A stretch of DNA of 64,000 nucleotides from Streptomyces sp. NBC_00162 (GTDB taxonomy: Bacteria > Actinomycetota > Actinomycetes > Streptomycetales > Streptomycetaceae), in contig NZ_CP102509.1 of assembly GCF_024611995.1 (NCBI RefSeq), forward strand, positions 2,604,001-2,668,000, in the 5' to 3' direction. The position numbers and the translations under genes were made by a program. Positions 8,191 to 17,351 of the stretch are shown one piece after another; the first letter of the stretch is position 1, and each line of letters begins with the position of its first letter. The notes under the pieces were generated by a model. The model saw only the letters and a program-made list of their open reading frames with translations, did not search any database and was not told the DNA's origin.

Positions 8191-10460
8191 TCATCAACAC
8201 CTATGACGACACCGTGCTCAGCGAGGCCTTCGGCATCGACATGAGCGATATCCATGGTCTGGGTGTCGGCGCCGGCTGGGGCCGGGTCTCTCCCGGCACC
8301 AGCTCCAACAGCCACCAGCACGACGAGACCGAGTTCTTCGTGATCGTCAGCGGACGGGGCGAGTTCGTCGTCGACGGCGAGCGCCACCCGGCCGCTCCCG
8401 GCACGGTCGTCCTCTTCGAGCCGTTCGAGTCCCACGTCCTGGAGAACATCGGGGACACCGACCTGGTCTTCCTCACCCAGTACTGGCGGGACGCCGGGCG
8501 CGCCCTGGCCTCGGCGCTCAGCGCCGAGCGCAAGGACTTCGGCGATCGCCCCGTGTTCGTCTTCTCCACACCGCCCACCCCCAACGGCGACCTGCACCTC
8601 GGCCATCTCTCCGGCCCCTACCTCGGCGCCGATGTCTACGTCCGCCACCAGCGGCTGATCGGCACCAAGGCCTGGCACCTGACCGGCAGCGACGACTACC
8701 AGAGCTATGTGGTCGCCGCGGCCGCCGCCGACGGCGTCGAGCCCGCCGAGGCCGCCGCCCACTACAGCGCCGAGATAGCCAAGACGCTCGAGCTGATGGA
8801 CATCTCGCTCGACCAGTACACGGTCACCGACACCGCCCCGGAATACCGGTCCGGTCTGCAGGACTTCTTCTCCCGTACGGTCGCCTCGGGCCGGGTCACG
8901 GTCACCGAGGCCGACGCCCTGTTCGACGCCTCGAGCGGCCGGTACCTCTACGAGGTGGACGTCAAGGGCGACTGCCCCGGCTGCGGTTCGGGCGCCGGCG
9001 GCAACATCTGCGAGCAGTGCGGCGAGCCCAATGTCGTCACCGACCTGACCGACCCGGTCTCCGCCCTCTCCCCCGCCACTCCGCGCCGCGGCCCGGTCTC
9101 CCGCTGGTCGCTGCCGCTGCACGAGTTCCGCGAGGACCTCGACGCCCACCACCGCCTGGGCCGGGTCCCGGCCAGGCTGCGCGAGCTCACCGACCGCCTC
9201 TTCCGCCGCCCGAGCCTCGACATCCCGGTCAGCCACCCCTCCTCCTGGGGCGTTCCCCCGGCCGAGAAGGACCTGGACGGACAGGTCATCTGGGTGTGGC
9301 CCGAGATGTCCTACGGCTTCCTCTACGGCATCCAGGCCCTCGGCGCCCGCCTCGGAGAGAACTGGAAGGCCGCCGAGCCGGAGCAGGACTGGAAGGTCGT
9401 CCACTTCTTCGGCTACGACAACAGCTTCTACCACTCGGTGCTCTACCCGGCCCTGTACAAGCTGGCCTTCCCCAACTGGGCGCCGGACATCGACTACCAC
9501 GTCAACGAGTTCTACCTGCTGGAGGGCCAGAAGTTCTCCACCAGCCGCCGGCACGCCATCTGGGGCAAGGAGATCCTCGGCCCGGACTCGGTCGACGCCG
9601 TCCGCTACTTCCTGTCCCGCACCCGCCCCGAGGCCGAGCGGACCAACTTCCAGCGTGCCGCGTACGAGGCGACCCTCGAAGACACCCTGATCGGCACCTG
9701 GCAGGCCTGGCTGAACGACCTCGGATCCCGGGTCGCCAAGCACTACGGCGGCGCAGCCCCCGACGCCGGTACCTGGACGCCGGAGCACTCCGCCTTCCTC
9801 GGCCGCCTCGGCAACCGCCTCGACGCCGTCTCCGCCAGCCTCGGTTCCGAGGGCTTCTCCCTCAACGAGGCCGCCGCCGAGCTCGACGGCATCGTCAACG
9901 ACACCGTGCGGTTCTCCCGCAAGGAGGGCCTGCTCGCCGAGACCGCCGGCTGGGAGAGCGAAGCACGTACCGCCGTGGCCCTCGAACTGGCCGCGGCCCG
10001 GCTGCTCGCCCAGGTCGCCGCCCCGGTCATGCCCCGCTTCGCCGCCCGCGTGGCCGAGGCGATCTCGCTGCCTGCCCCCACCGCGTGGCCGCGTACGGTC
10101 GAACTCGTCGCCCCGGGCAGTGAGATCCGCCTGGCCGACGCCGTCTTCTTCGTCCCGACCGGCCGGCCGGCGCCCGGCGCCACCGCCGGCTTGCGCCTGG
10201 CCGACTGGCTGAGCGAGCTCGTACGGACCCTGCTGCAGCTGCCCGCCGGCCAAGAGGTCGCCGCACACGGCCTGAACGCTCTCGGCACCAGTTCACTGCA
10301 GGCCGTCACGCTGCAGTACCAGATCCTCGAGGCACTCGACGTGGACGTCACCCTCGAGGAGCTGCTCGACGCCGAGGACGTCTCCGCCCTCGCCGCCCTC
10401 GTGGAGGAGCGCGCCGAGGACACCGCCGTCACCGAGCTGGTCGGGGCGGAGGCCCGATGA
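8187..10460 (+). CDS. Cupin-MetRS-carrier protein fusion, N-N bond-forming hydrazine synthase
   Basis: A 757-residue three-part protein. Residues 1-110 form a cupin (SNSHQHDETEFFVIVSGRGE). Residues 115-640 are a methionyl-tRNA-synthetase-like domain with HLGH at 137-140, a zinc knuckle (Cys263, 266, 275, 278) and KFSTS at 449-453. The last ~90 residues are an acyl-carrier-like domain whose LGTSSLQAV places the phosphopantetheine serine at 703. Cupin-MetRS enzymes such as Spb40 and Tri28 activate an amino acid (glycine for Spb40) and rearrange its ester with N6-hydroxylysine into a hydrazine. The carrier domain is not part of the family architecture I know. GTG 8187 overlaps the preceding stop codon, and the NRPS gene overlaps the 3' end. 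It is not a housekeeping MetRS because the anticodon-binding region is replaced. Confidence 0.9.
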   Translation: MIINTYDDTVLSEAFGIDMSDIHGLGVGAGWGRVSPGTSSNSHQHDETEFFVIVSGRGEFVVDGERHPAAPGTVVLFEPFESHVLENIGDTDLVFLTQYWRDAGRALASALSAERKDFGDRPVFVFSTPPTPNGDLHLGHLSGPYLGADVYVRHQRLIGTKAWHLTGSDDYQSYVVAAAAADGVEPAEAAAHYSAEIAKTLELMDISLDQYTVTDTAPEYRSGLQDFFSRTVASGRVTVTEADALFDASSGRYLYEVDVKGDCPGCGSGAGGNICEQCGEPNVVTDLTDPVSALSPATPRRGPVSRWSLPLHEFREDLDAHHRLGRVPARLRELTDRLFRRPSLDIPVSHPSSWGVPPAEKDLDGQVIWVWPEMSYGFLYGIQALGARLGENWKAAEPEQDWKVVHFFGYDNSFYHSVLYPALYKLAFPNWAPDIDYHVNEFYLLEGQKFSTSRRHAIWGKEILGPDSVDAVRYFLSRTRPEAERTNFQRAAYEATLEDTLIGTWQAWLNDLGSRVAKHYGGAAPDAGTWTPEHSAFLGRLGNRLDAVSASLGSEGFSLNEAAAELDGIVNDTVRFSRKEGLLAETAGWESEARTAVALELAAARLLAQVAAPVMPRFAARVAEAISLPAPTAWPRTVELVAPGSEIRLADAVFFVPTGRPAPGATAGLRLADWLSELVRTLLQLPAGQEVAAHGLNALGTSSLQAVTLQYQILEALDVDVTLEELLDAEDVSALAALVEERAEDTAVTELVGAEAR

Positions 10461-13400
10461 GCTTCCGCGACGTACTGCGTGAGATCGAGAGCCGCGGCCT
10501 GTTCCTGGAACTGTCCGGCAGCGACCTGCGTTTGCGGGGCGGCCGGGAGAACATGGAACCGGACTTCATCGCGCGGATCAAGGACGTGAAGGAAGACCTG
10601 ATCTCCCATCTCCTCGACGAGGAGAAGAACGGTCCGGGGTTCCCGCTCACCACCCTGCAGCGCGCCTATCTGCTGGGCCGCAGCGGCATCTTCGAAATCG
10701 GTGACGTGGCCAGCCACGTCTACCACGAGATCGAGGGCTTCTGGGATGTGGACCGGCTGGAGAAGGCGCTGGCGGCCGTCATCGACGCCCACAGCGCGCT
10801 GCGTTCGCGCTTCTGCGCCGACGACCGGCAGGTCACCGAGAACAGCTGGTCCCGGCTGCGGATCCCCCGCCTCGACCTGCGGTCCAAGAGCCCCGGGGAG
10901 CAGAGCCGGATCCGCGGCGAGCTGCGCGCGGAGCGTTCGCACCGGGTGCTCCCCGCCGACCGGGCGCCGCTGCTCGCCGTCGAGGTGACGGTCCTCGCCG
11001 ACGACCGGATGGTGCTGCACGTCAGCCACGACGGGCTGGTCATGGACGGGATCAGCATGTTCCTGTTCTTCCGCGCCTGGTGGCGGGAGTACCAGGGGGC
11101 CGGCTCCGGCGCCCTGGAGGAGCTGCCGTACGAGGACTACGTGACGGCCGTGGAGGCCGGGCGGGACCGGGCCCCCTTCCGCCGCTCGCGTGACTACTGG
11201 CTCGCCCGTGTCGACGAGCTCGCCCCGCACCCCGACCTGCCCTTGCGCACCAGTCCCGCGGCGCTGTCCTCGTCCCGGTTCTCCCAGCGCCAGGTGCGCC
11301 TTGGCCGGGAGGCGTGGGCAACGCTCAAGGAACGGGCCGCCGACGCCGGCCTGACCCCGTCGGCCGTGCTGCTCGCGGCGTACGCGGAGACCCTGGCCAC
11401 CTGGGGCGCCGGAGCCCGGTTCACGATCAACACCACGGTCGCCAACCGCCCGCCCATCCACCCCCGCGTGTTCGAGGCCATCGGCAACTTCTCGGACACT
11501 CTGCTGGTCGAGGCGGAGGTGGACCGGAGCCTCACCTTCGTGGAGCGGGCCCGCGTCCTGCAGACCCGGCTGCGCAAGGACCTGGACCACCGGCACTTCT
11601 CCGGCGGCCAGGTCATGCAGGAACTGGCGCGCCGCCGCGGCGGCGTGGCGGGCGCCCGGATGCCCTTCACCTTCAACAGCGCGATCGGCCACGGCAACAC
11701 CGAGGCCGACGGCTCGGCCCTGGAACTGTTCGGCCCGGAGGTCTTCACCGTCTCCCAGACCCCGCAGGTCTGGCTGAACGCCTTCGCGATGGAGCAGCAC
11801 GGCGGACTCGTCGTCCAGCTCGACGGCATCGACGAGCTGTTCCCGGAGGGGCTGCTGGACGCTTTCACCCACGGCTACCGGACCCTGCTGGAGGAGCTGA
11901 CCGATCCGGGCTCCTGGCAGCGCACCTCCTTCGGCCTGCTGCCCGAGGCGCAGCTCGAGCGGCGCCGCGAGGCCAACGACACGCAGGTCCCGCTGCCGTC
12001 GGCCATGCTCGGCGACACGTTTGTGGAGCAGGCCCTGCGGACCCCGGACGCGGCCGCGATCCTCACCTCCCGCCGCGAGGTCGGCTACGGCGAGCTGCTG
12101 CACCGAGCCGCCGCCGCGGCGCGCTGGCTGCGCGAGGGCGGCGTCGGCCGGGACGAGCTCGTCGGCCTGGTGATGCACCGCGGTCCCGAGCAGATCGTCG
12201 GCATCCTCGCCACCGTCCTGGCCGGAGCGGCGTACCTGCCCGTGGACGCGGGCCTGCCCGCCGAGCGGCAGGAGTACATGCTGCGCGACGGCCGGGTGCG
12301 CCGGGTCCTCACCAACGCCGGCTGGCAGGACACCGGTGGCGAGCGGGAGGTCATGCGCCTCGACATCACCGACGCGGACACCGGCAGCGGCCGGGCCGAC
12401 GCCACGCCCGAGGTCCCCGCCCGGCTGCCCGGCTCGGACCCCGATGACCTCGCCTACGTGCTCTACACCTCCGGCACCACCGGCGCGCCCAAGGGCGTCA
12501 TGGTCACCCACCGCAACGTCGCCAATGTCGTCGCCGACTGCCACGAACGTTTCGGCATCGTCCCCGCCGACCGTTTCTTCGCCATCAGCGCCTTCAACTT
12601 CGACCTGTCGGTGTGGGACGTGTTCGGCGCCCTCTCGGCGGGTGCGGCCCTGGTCATGCCCGACCGGGACAAGGCCGTGGACCCGGCGCACTGGCTGGAC
12701 CTGTGCGAGAGCGCGGGGGTGACGGTGTGGAACTCCGTTCCCGCCATAGTCGGCCTGCTGCACGACCAGGCGGTCGCGGACGCGGTGGTCCCGCCTGCGC
12801 TGCGCCTGGTGATGATGAGCGGCGACCGTATCCCGCCGGCCCTGCCAGCCGCGCTGCGCACGCTCAAGGCCGACCTCGACGTGGTCTCCCTGGGCGGCCC
12901 CACCGAGACGACGATCTGGAACATCCTGCACCCGGTCGGTCCGGAGGAGGACGGCAGCGAGTCCATCCCCTACGGACGCCCGAACGCCAACAACCGCGCC
13001 TACATCCTCGACCGGGACGGCCTGGACGCTCCGGACTGGGTGACCGGCGAGATCTGCGCGGCGGGCACCGGCCTGGCCCGCGGGTACTGGGGCGACGAAG
13101 AGCGCACCGCCGAGCGGTTCTTCCACGACGCCGCGCGCGGCGAACGGATGTACCGCACCGGCGACCTGGGCCGGATGCTGCCCGACGGAAACATCTCGAT
13201 CCTGGGCCGCAGCGACTTCCAGATCAAGGTCAACGGCTACCGCATCGAGGCCGGTGAGGTCGAGACGCGCCTGGTCGCCGTCCCCGGCGTCGCCCAGGCC
13301 GTGGTCGCGGGCCAGGCAGGCGCCCAGGGCGCCCGGCTGGTGGCCCATCTGGTGGCGGCCGGCGAAGGCCGCCCCACCGACACCGAGCTGCGCGACGCGC

Positions 13401-13798
13401 TGCGCCGTGATCTGCCCGACTACATGGTGCCCACCGCCGTGGTCTGGCACGCGGAGCTGCCGCTCACCGGGAACGGCAAGGTGGACCGCAGCAAGCTGGC
13501 CACGGCGGCCGTCGCGGCGGCGGCCCCCGCGCAGGAGAACCGCAGCGGCGGTGAGCCCACCACGCAGACCGAGAAGACCCTCGTCTCGATGTGGACGACG
13601 GTGCTGCGCGGCAGGCAGGTCGGCATCCATGACAGCCTCGGCTCACTGGGCGGCAACTCCATCGCCGCCGCGCGCATCCTGACCGCCGTGCGCAAGCAGT
13701 TCGGGATCACCGTCCCGCTCGACGCGTTCGCCGAGATGGACTGCGTCCACGCACTGGCCGCGGCTCTCGACGAGCAGCAGGCGGGGACGTCGCGATGA
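10457..13798 (+). CDS. NRPS: TubC docking - heterocyclization - adenylation (Cys-like) - PCP
   Basis: A 1113-residue single-module NRPS. Residues 1-50 match a TubC-type N-terminal docking domain. A condensation-fold domain (about 57-480) has DGLVMD at 192-197, the DxxxxD of heterocyclization domains, in place of HHxxxDG. The A domain (about 510-1010) carries YTSGTTGAPKG near 670 and GPTETTIW. The pocket aligned by eye to GrsA reads D-L-W-N-M-S-L-I-W-K, eight of ten matching the cysteine code DLYNLSLIWK. The PCP has LGGNSIAAARIL with Ser1068. No thioesterase follows. The module should install a thiazoline from cysteine. The docking domain implies an upstream carrier partner, and the carrier ending the preceding protein is the obvious candidate. 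Confidence 0.9.
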   Translation: MSFRDVLREIESRGLFLELSGSDLRLRGGRENMEPDFIARIKDVKEDLISHLLDEEKNGPGFPLTTLQRAYLLGRSGIFEIGDVASHVYHEIEGFWDVDRLEKALAAVIDAHSALRSRFCADDRQVTENSWSRLRIPRLDLRSKSPGEQSRIRGELRAERSHRVLPADRAPLLAVEVTVLADDRMVLHVSHDGLVMDGISMFLFFRAWWREYQGAGSGALEELPYEDYVTAVEAGRDRAPFRRSRDYWLARVDELAPHPDLPLRTSPAALSSSRFSQRQVRLGREAWATLKERAADAGLTPSAVLLAAYAETLATWGAGARFTINTTVANRPPIHPRVFEAIGNFSDTLLVEAEVDRSLTFVERARVLQTRLRKDLDHRHFSGGQVMQELARRRGGVAGARMPFTFNSAIGHGNTEADGSALELFGPEVFTVSQTPQVWLNAFAMEQHGGLVVQLDGIDELFPEGLLDAFTHGYRTLLEELTDPGSWQRTSFGLLPEAQLERRREANDTQVPLPSAMLGDTFVEQALRTPDAAAILTSRREVGYGELLHRAAAAARWLREGGVGRDELVGLVMHRGPEQIVGILATVLAGAAYLPVDAGLPAERQEYMLRDGRVRRVLTNAGWQDTGGEREVMRLDITDADTGSGRADATPEVPARLPGSDPDDLAYVLYTSGTTGAPKGVMVTHRNVANVVADCHERFGIVPADRFFAISAFNFDLSVWDVFGALSAGAALVMPDRDKAVDPAHWLDLCESAGVTVWNSVPAIVGLLHDQAVADAVVPPALRLVMMSGDRIPPALPAALRTLKADLDVVSLGGPTETTIWNILHPVGPEEDGSESIPYGRPNANNRAYILDRDGLDAPDWVTGEICAAGTGLARGYWGDEERTAERFFHDAARGERMYRTGDLGRMLPDGNISILGRSDFQIKVNGYRIEAGEVETRLVAVPGVAQAVVAGQAGAQGARLVAHLVAAGEGRPTDTELRDALRRDLPDYMVPTAVVWHAELPLTGNGKVDRSKLATAAVAAAAPAQENRSGGEPTTQTEKTLVSMWTTVLRGRQVGIHDSLGSLGGNSIAAARILTAVRKQFGITVPLDAFAEMDCVHALAAALDEQQAGTSR

Positions 13799-15333
13799 CC
13801 ACGACCATGACCTCGGTGATCAACCGGATCGTCTCCACCGCTCCGTCCGGCGGCACGATCTCCTTCGCCCGCCTGGACGGTACGGAGACCATCGGCCTGC
13901 CGGAGCTGTACGAGCGCGCCGGGCGGCTCGCCGGACACCTGCGGGACCGGGGTGTCGGGCCGGGCGACCGGATCGGCATCCTGGCCGCGAACAGCCTGGA
14001 GTGGGTGCTGCTGGACCTGGCGGCGCTGCGGCTGAAGGCGCAGACCGCCGGGTTCGAGCCCGGCAAGTTCGACCCTGCGGACGATCTGGCCGGACGCTAC
14101 GGCCTGACCATGCTCTTCACGGACCGGCCCACGGACACCCACCGGTCCATGCCGATGAGCGAGGTTCGCGCACTCTCCGAGCCGGCCGTGCGGCCGGACG
14201 AGGCGGCCGCCCCGGCGCCCTTGACGTGGGCCCCCCGGGACGTGACCACCATCAAGTTCACCTCCGGCAGCACCGGAACTCCCAAGGGGCTCGGCGCGAC
14301 GGCCGGCAGCATCGACAGCTCGCTCGCGGCGGTGCAGGAGATCTTCGGCCACGTGCCGGGTGACGACCTGTTCGTCTTCCTGCCGCTGTCGCTGCTCCAA
14401 CAGCGCTACTGGGTCTACTCGGCACTCGCCCACGGCCACGACGTCACGATCAGCACCTACGAGGCGGCGTTCGCGGCACTGCGCCGGGTCAAGCCGACCG
14501 TGGTCATGGGCGTGCCGGCCTTCTACGAGACGGCCAAGCGCCAGGTCGAGTCCCGCGTACGGCGCTCGGGCGGCACGGCGACCGCTGGCGACGCGGCCCG
14601 CCACCTGTTCGGCGACCGCATCCGCTACCTGTGGACCGGTTCCGCACCGGCTGACGCGGCGATGCTGCGCTTCTTCACGGATGCCGGACTGCCCATCTAC
14701 GAGGGCTACGGGCTCAACGAGACCTGCATCGTCGCGAAGAACCATCCGGGCGCGACCCGTGAGGGCAGCGTGGGACGCGTACTGCCGGGCAAGCAGGTGC
14801 TGCTCGACGAGGACGGGGTGGTCAGCGTCCGCAGCGAACATCCGGTCGGCTACGGCTACACCTACGCCAAACCGGGTGACTCCGAGCGCGTCTTCGACTC
14901 GGACGGCACGGTGCGAACCGGCGACCTCGGCTACATCGACGACGACGGATTCCTCTTCATCAGGGGCCGGGCCGATGACGTCATCGTCCTGGACAACGGA
15001 AAAAAGATCATCGTCAGGCCGCTCGAAGAGCACATGCGGACCAGTCCGGCCATCGCCGAATGCGTCCTGTTCTGCCCCACCCAAACAGACCTGGTCGCGG
15101 TCGTCTCGCCGGCGGCGCTGCCCGCCGACCCGGACGCCGTCCTCGCCCAGCTCGCCCTGACCAACGCCGCATTCGGCAGGGACGAGCAGATCAGCCGGGT
15201 CGTCATAGCCGACGAGCCGTTCAGCATCGGCAACGACCTGCTCACCTCGCAGTACAAGCCGAAACGACCCCGGATCCTGGCCGCCTACCGGACCAGCCTC
15301 CACGACAGCAAGGCAGGCATTCATGCACCCTGA
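13795..15333 (+). CDS. AMP-dependent acyl-ACP ligase (ANL superfamily)
   Basis: A 512-residue adenylate-forming enzyme. The P-loop motif is FTSGSTGTPKG near residue 160, the A5-type motif YEGYGLNET near 302, the A7/A8 region RTGDLGYIDDDGFLFIRGRADD near 380, and the catalytic C-terminal lysine lies in SQYKPKRPRI near 488. It overlaps the NRPS gene (ATGA) and the next ACP gene. By order it corresponds to Tri29, which loads hydrazinoacetate onto an ACP in triacsin synthesis (from memory of that literature). The likely reaction is ATP-dependent loading of hydrazinoacetate on the adjacent ACP. A fatty-acid substrate remains possible. Confidence 0.82.
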   Translation: MTTTMTSVINRIVSTAPSGGTISFARLDGTETIGLPELYERAGRLAGHLRDRGVGPGDRIGILAANSLEWVLLDLAALRLKAQTAGFEPGKFDPADDLAGRYGLTMLFTDRPTDTHRSMPMSEVRALSEPAVRPDEAAAPAPLTWAPRDVTTIKFTSGSTGTPKGLGATAGSIDSSLAAVQEIFGHVPGDDLFVFLPLSLLQQRYWVYSALAHGHDVTISTYEAAFAALRRVKPTVVMGVPAFYETAKRQVESRVRRSGGTATAGDAARHLFGDRIRYLWTGSAPADAAMLRFFTDAGLPIYEGYGLNETCIVAKNHPGATREGSVGRVLPGKQVLLDEDGVVSVRSEHPVGYGYTYAKPGDSERVFDSDGTVRTGDLGYIDDDGFLFIRGRADDVIVLDNGKKIIVRPLEEHMRTSPAIAECVLFCPTQTDLVAVVSPAALPADPDAVLAQLALTNAAFGRDEQISRVVIADEPFSIGNDLLTSQYKPKRPRILAAYRTSLHDSKAGIHAP

Positions 15334-15619
15334 CACCGCCATCGACACGGCGATCCGCCCCGCCATCGAGAACGCGGCCCGCGAGGCCCTCTCCGCCGTC
15401 CTCGACCCGGAGGTCCCCCCGGAGGAGCTGGACCTCGACGCGGACATGGCCGGCTCCTACAGCCTGACCTCCCTCAACAAGGTTCTCTTCCTGACCGAGG
15501 TGTGCGACGCGACCGACGTCGACCTCGCCAACTTCACCGAGCACGACCTCGCCGACATGCTCACCCTGCGCAGCGTCATCGAGTCCCTCACCCGGCACAC
15601 CGACAACAAGGCGGTCTGA
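15323..15619 (+). CDS. Stand-alone acyl carrier protein
   Basis: A 98-residue discrete carrier protein. The helix-2 motif reads YSLTSLNKVLF, so Ser50 replaces the serine of the usual DSL motif as attachment site; the residue before it is Thr instead of Asp, as in some atypical ACPs. The gene overlaps the ligase by 11 nt and lies 3 nt before the GNAT gene. This matches the ligase-ACP-acyltransferase trio Tri29-30-31, so it probably holds hydrazinoacetate during tailoring. The PPTase at 17352 would activate it. Confidence 0.87.
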   Translation: MHPDTAIDTAIRPAIENAAREALSAVLDPEVPPEELDLDADMAGSYSLTSLNKVLFLTEVCDATDVDLANFTEHDLADMLTLRSVIESLTRHTDNKAV

Positions 15620-15622
15620 ATC

Positions 15623-16261
15623 ATGTCCTGGTCCCAGAAAGCGGCAGCGGTCCTGGAGAACGAGTACGTCCTGCTGCGGCCGGTCGCCGAAGCGGACCGC
15701 GAGGCCGTGCGCGCCGTCGCCATGGACCCCGACATCTGGCGCTACTTCGTCTCCGCGGTCACCGACGACGCCGACTACGCCACGTTCTTCGACGCCTGCC
15801 TGGCCGACCACGCGGCCGGCCGCCGCGCGGTCTACGTCATCGTCGACAAGGCCTCGGGCCGCGTCGCGGGCAGCATGAGCTTCGGCAACATGGCCGAGGC
15901 CGACAAGCGCCTGGAGATCGGCTGGTCCTGGCTGGGCCGCGACTTCCGCGGCAAGGGCATCAACCGCTGGGCCAAGTACCTGCTGCTGCGCCACGCGTTC
16001 GACGTCCTCGAGGCCGAGCGCGTCGAGTTCAAGACGGACATCCTCAACATCCAGGCCCGCCGCGGTCTGCGCAACATCGGCGCCGTCGAGGAAGGCACCC
16101 TGCGCAGCTTCAACTTCATGCCGGGCGGCCGCCGCCGCGACGCCATCTTCTACAGCGTCCTGCGCGCCGAATGGCCCCGAGTGGAGGAGGAGCTCGCGAC
16201 GAAGCCGAAGGTCACCCCGCAGGAGCCGCAGGACGTCGCGGTGCCGAGCGCCGCCCGATGA
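15623..16261 (+). CDS. GNAT-family N-acyltransferase
   Basis: A 212-residue acetyltransferase-fold protein of the RimJ/RimL-like branch. Typical features are YVLLRPVAEADREAVRA at the start, the acyl-CoA loop region LGRDFRGKGINRWAKYLL near residue 110, and the NIQARRGLRNIGAVEEGTLR segment. In triacsin synthesis a GNAT in this position (Tri31) acylates the distal nitrogen of ACP-bound hydrazinoacetate. The same role is plausible here. Its stop codon overlaps the next start (ATGA). Self-resistance by acetylation of the product is the main alternative. Confidence 0.82.
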   Translation: MSWSQKAAAVLENEYVLLRPVAEADREAVRAVAMDPDIWRYFVSAVTDDADYATFFDACLADHAAGRRAVYVIVDKASGRVAGSMSFGNMAEADKRLEIGWSWLGRDFRGKGINRWAKYLLLRHAFDVLEAERVEFKTDILNIQARRGLRNIGAVEEGTLRSFNFMPGGRRRDAIFYSVLRAEWPRVEEELATKPKVTPQEPQDVAVPSAAR

Positions 16262-17307
16262 CCGGGGGCGGGGAGATACCCCTCATCCACGCGTCGGGCG
16301 ACCCGTTCGCCGTGGGACGCGCCCACGGTGAGGCCCTCGCCGGTCCCCTCCGCACCTTCCTGGACGACTCGCTCTGCCGGCTGAACAAGGTCATGCCGGA
16401 GCCCGTCTCGCCGGCCGGTCTGCTGCCGTCGATCGCCGCCTACCGGGCGGCGGTCACGGCGGCGGTCCCCGCCCTGGCCGACGAGGTCTCCGGCCTCGCG
16501 GCCGGGGCCGGGATCGGGGAGGACGAGGCCTGGCTGCTGCAACTGCGCCGGGAGATCATGGGCTATCGCAAGGTGCCCACCATGGGCGACTGCACGACGT
16601 ACGCCCGCACCGGTGCGGGCGGTCCGGTCCTCGCACAGACCATCGACCTCAACGGTGATCTGGACGACTATCTGAGTGTGCTGAAGGTGGAGCGGTCCGA
16701 CCGGCCCGGGCGGCGCTCGCTCGTCCTGAGCTTCGGCGGGCTGCTCGGCTACCTCGGCCTCAACAGCGACGGCCTCGCGATCGGCCTCAACCTGGTGCTG
16801 GGCGGCGACTGGCGCCCCGGCGTGCCGCCGTACCTCGCCATCCGGCACCTGCTGGACTCGGCGGGCAGTGTCACCGAGGCCCTGGAGATCCTGCGCGGGC
16901 TGCCGCTGGCCAGCTCCCGCACGCTCGTCCTGTGCGACCGCGAGCGCGTCGTCTACGTCGAGGTCCTCGGCGACGAACTCCGCGTCGTGGAGGGCCCGGA
17001 GGCCGTGCACGCCAACCACTTCCTCCACCCCGACTTCGTCGCGGGCGACGAGATCAACGTCTTCGCCCGCAACTCCTCGGTCCGCAGGCTGAAGGCGGCC
17101 GGTGCCGGACTCGCCGCGCTGCCCCCGGGCTCGGGCGCCGAGGAGCACTTCGGGCTGCTGTCGCTGCCGCCGATCTGCGTACCGGACCGGGGCGACATCC
17201 GCGCCGAGCGGACCGTCGCGGCCGTGGTGATGCTGCCGGACCGGGGCGAGCTGCACGTACGGCCCGGGGATCCGTCGCTCAGCGCCACCCAGGTCTTCAG
17301 CCTGTAG
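16258..17307 (+). CDS. C45-family Ntn-hydrolase (6-APA acyltransferase-like)
   Basis: A 349-residue protein of the C45 family, which includes isopenicillin-N acyltransferase. The self-processing and nucleophile site is MGDCTTYAR near residue 119, preceded by the GRAHGEALAGPLR region and followed by ILAQTIDLNGD-type strands (here VLAQTIDLNGD) and FGGLLGYLGLNSDGLAIGLNLV. Cleavage before the cysteine would create an N-terminal nucleophile, as in other Ntn enzymes. It starts at an ATGA overlap with the GNAT gene. It could remove the acyl group installed by the GNAT, or transfer an acyl group to the product (inference). I do not know of a C45 enzyme in the well-studied hydrazine clusters. Confidence 0.8.
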   Translation: MTGGGEIPLIHASGDPFAVGRAHGEALAGPLRTFLDDSLCRLNKVMPEPVSPAGLLPSIAAYRAAVTAAVPALADEVSGLAAGAGIGEDEAWLLQLRREIMGYRKVPTMGDCTTYARTGAGGPVLAQTIDLNGDLDDYLSVLKVERSDRPGRRSLVLSFGGLLGYLGLNSDGLAIGLNLVLGGDWRPGVPPYLAIRHLLDSAGSVTEALEILRGLPLASSRTLVLCDRERVVYVEVLGDELRVVEGPEAVHANHFLHPDFVAGDEINVFARNSSVRRLKAAGAGLAALPPGSGAEEHFGLLSLPPICVPDRGDIRAERTVAAVVMLPDRGELHVRPGDPSLSATQVFSL

Positions 17308-17351
17308 TGGCCACCACCGGCCCCCACAGCACCGGAAGGAGGAGAACACAC

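Noticed and set aside
8187..10460. Reading this gene as a housekeeping methionyl-tRNA synthetase
   Set aside because: It has an N-terminal cupin and C-terminal carrier domain, and sits between hydrazine genes; this is the hydrazine-synthase type.
9743..13630. 1295-codon open frame on the - strand opposite the hydrazine synthase and NRPS
   Set aside because: Made by GC-rich third positions of the + strand genes; low-complexity Gly/Arg/Val translation, no domain, no ribosome site.
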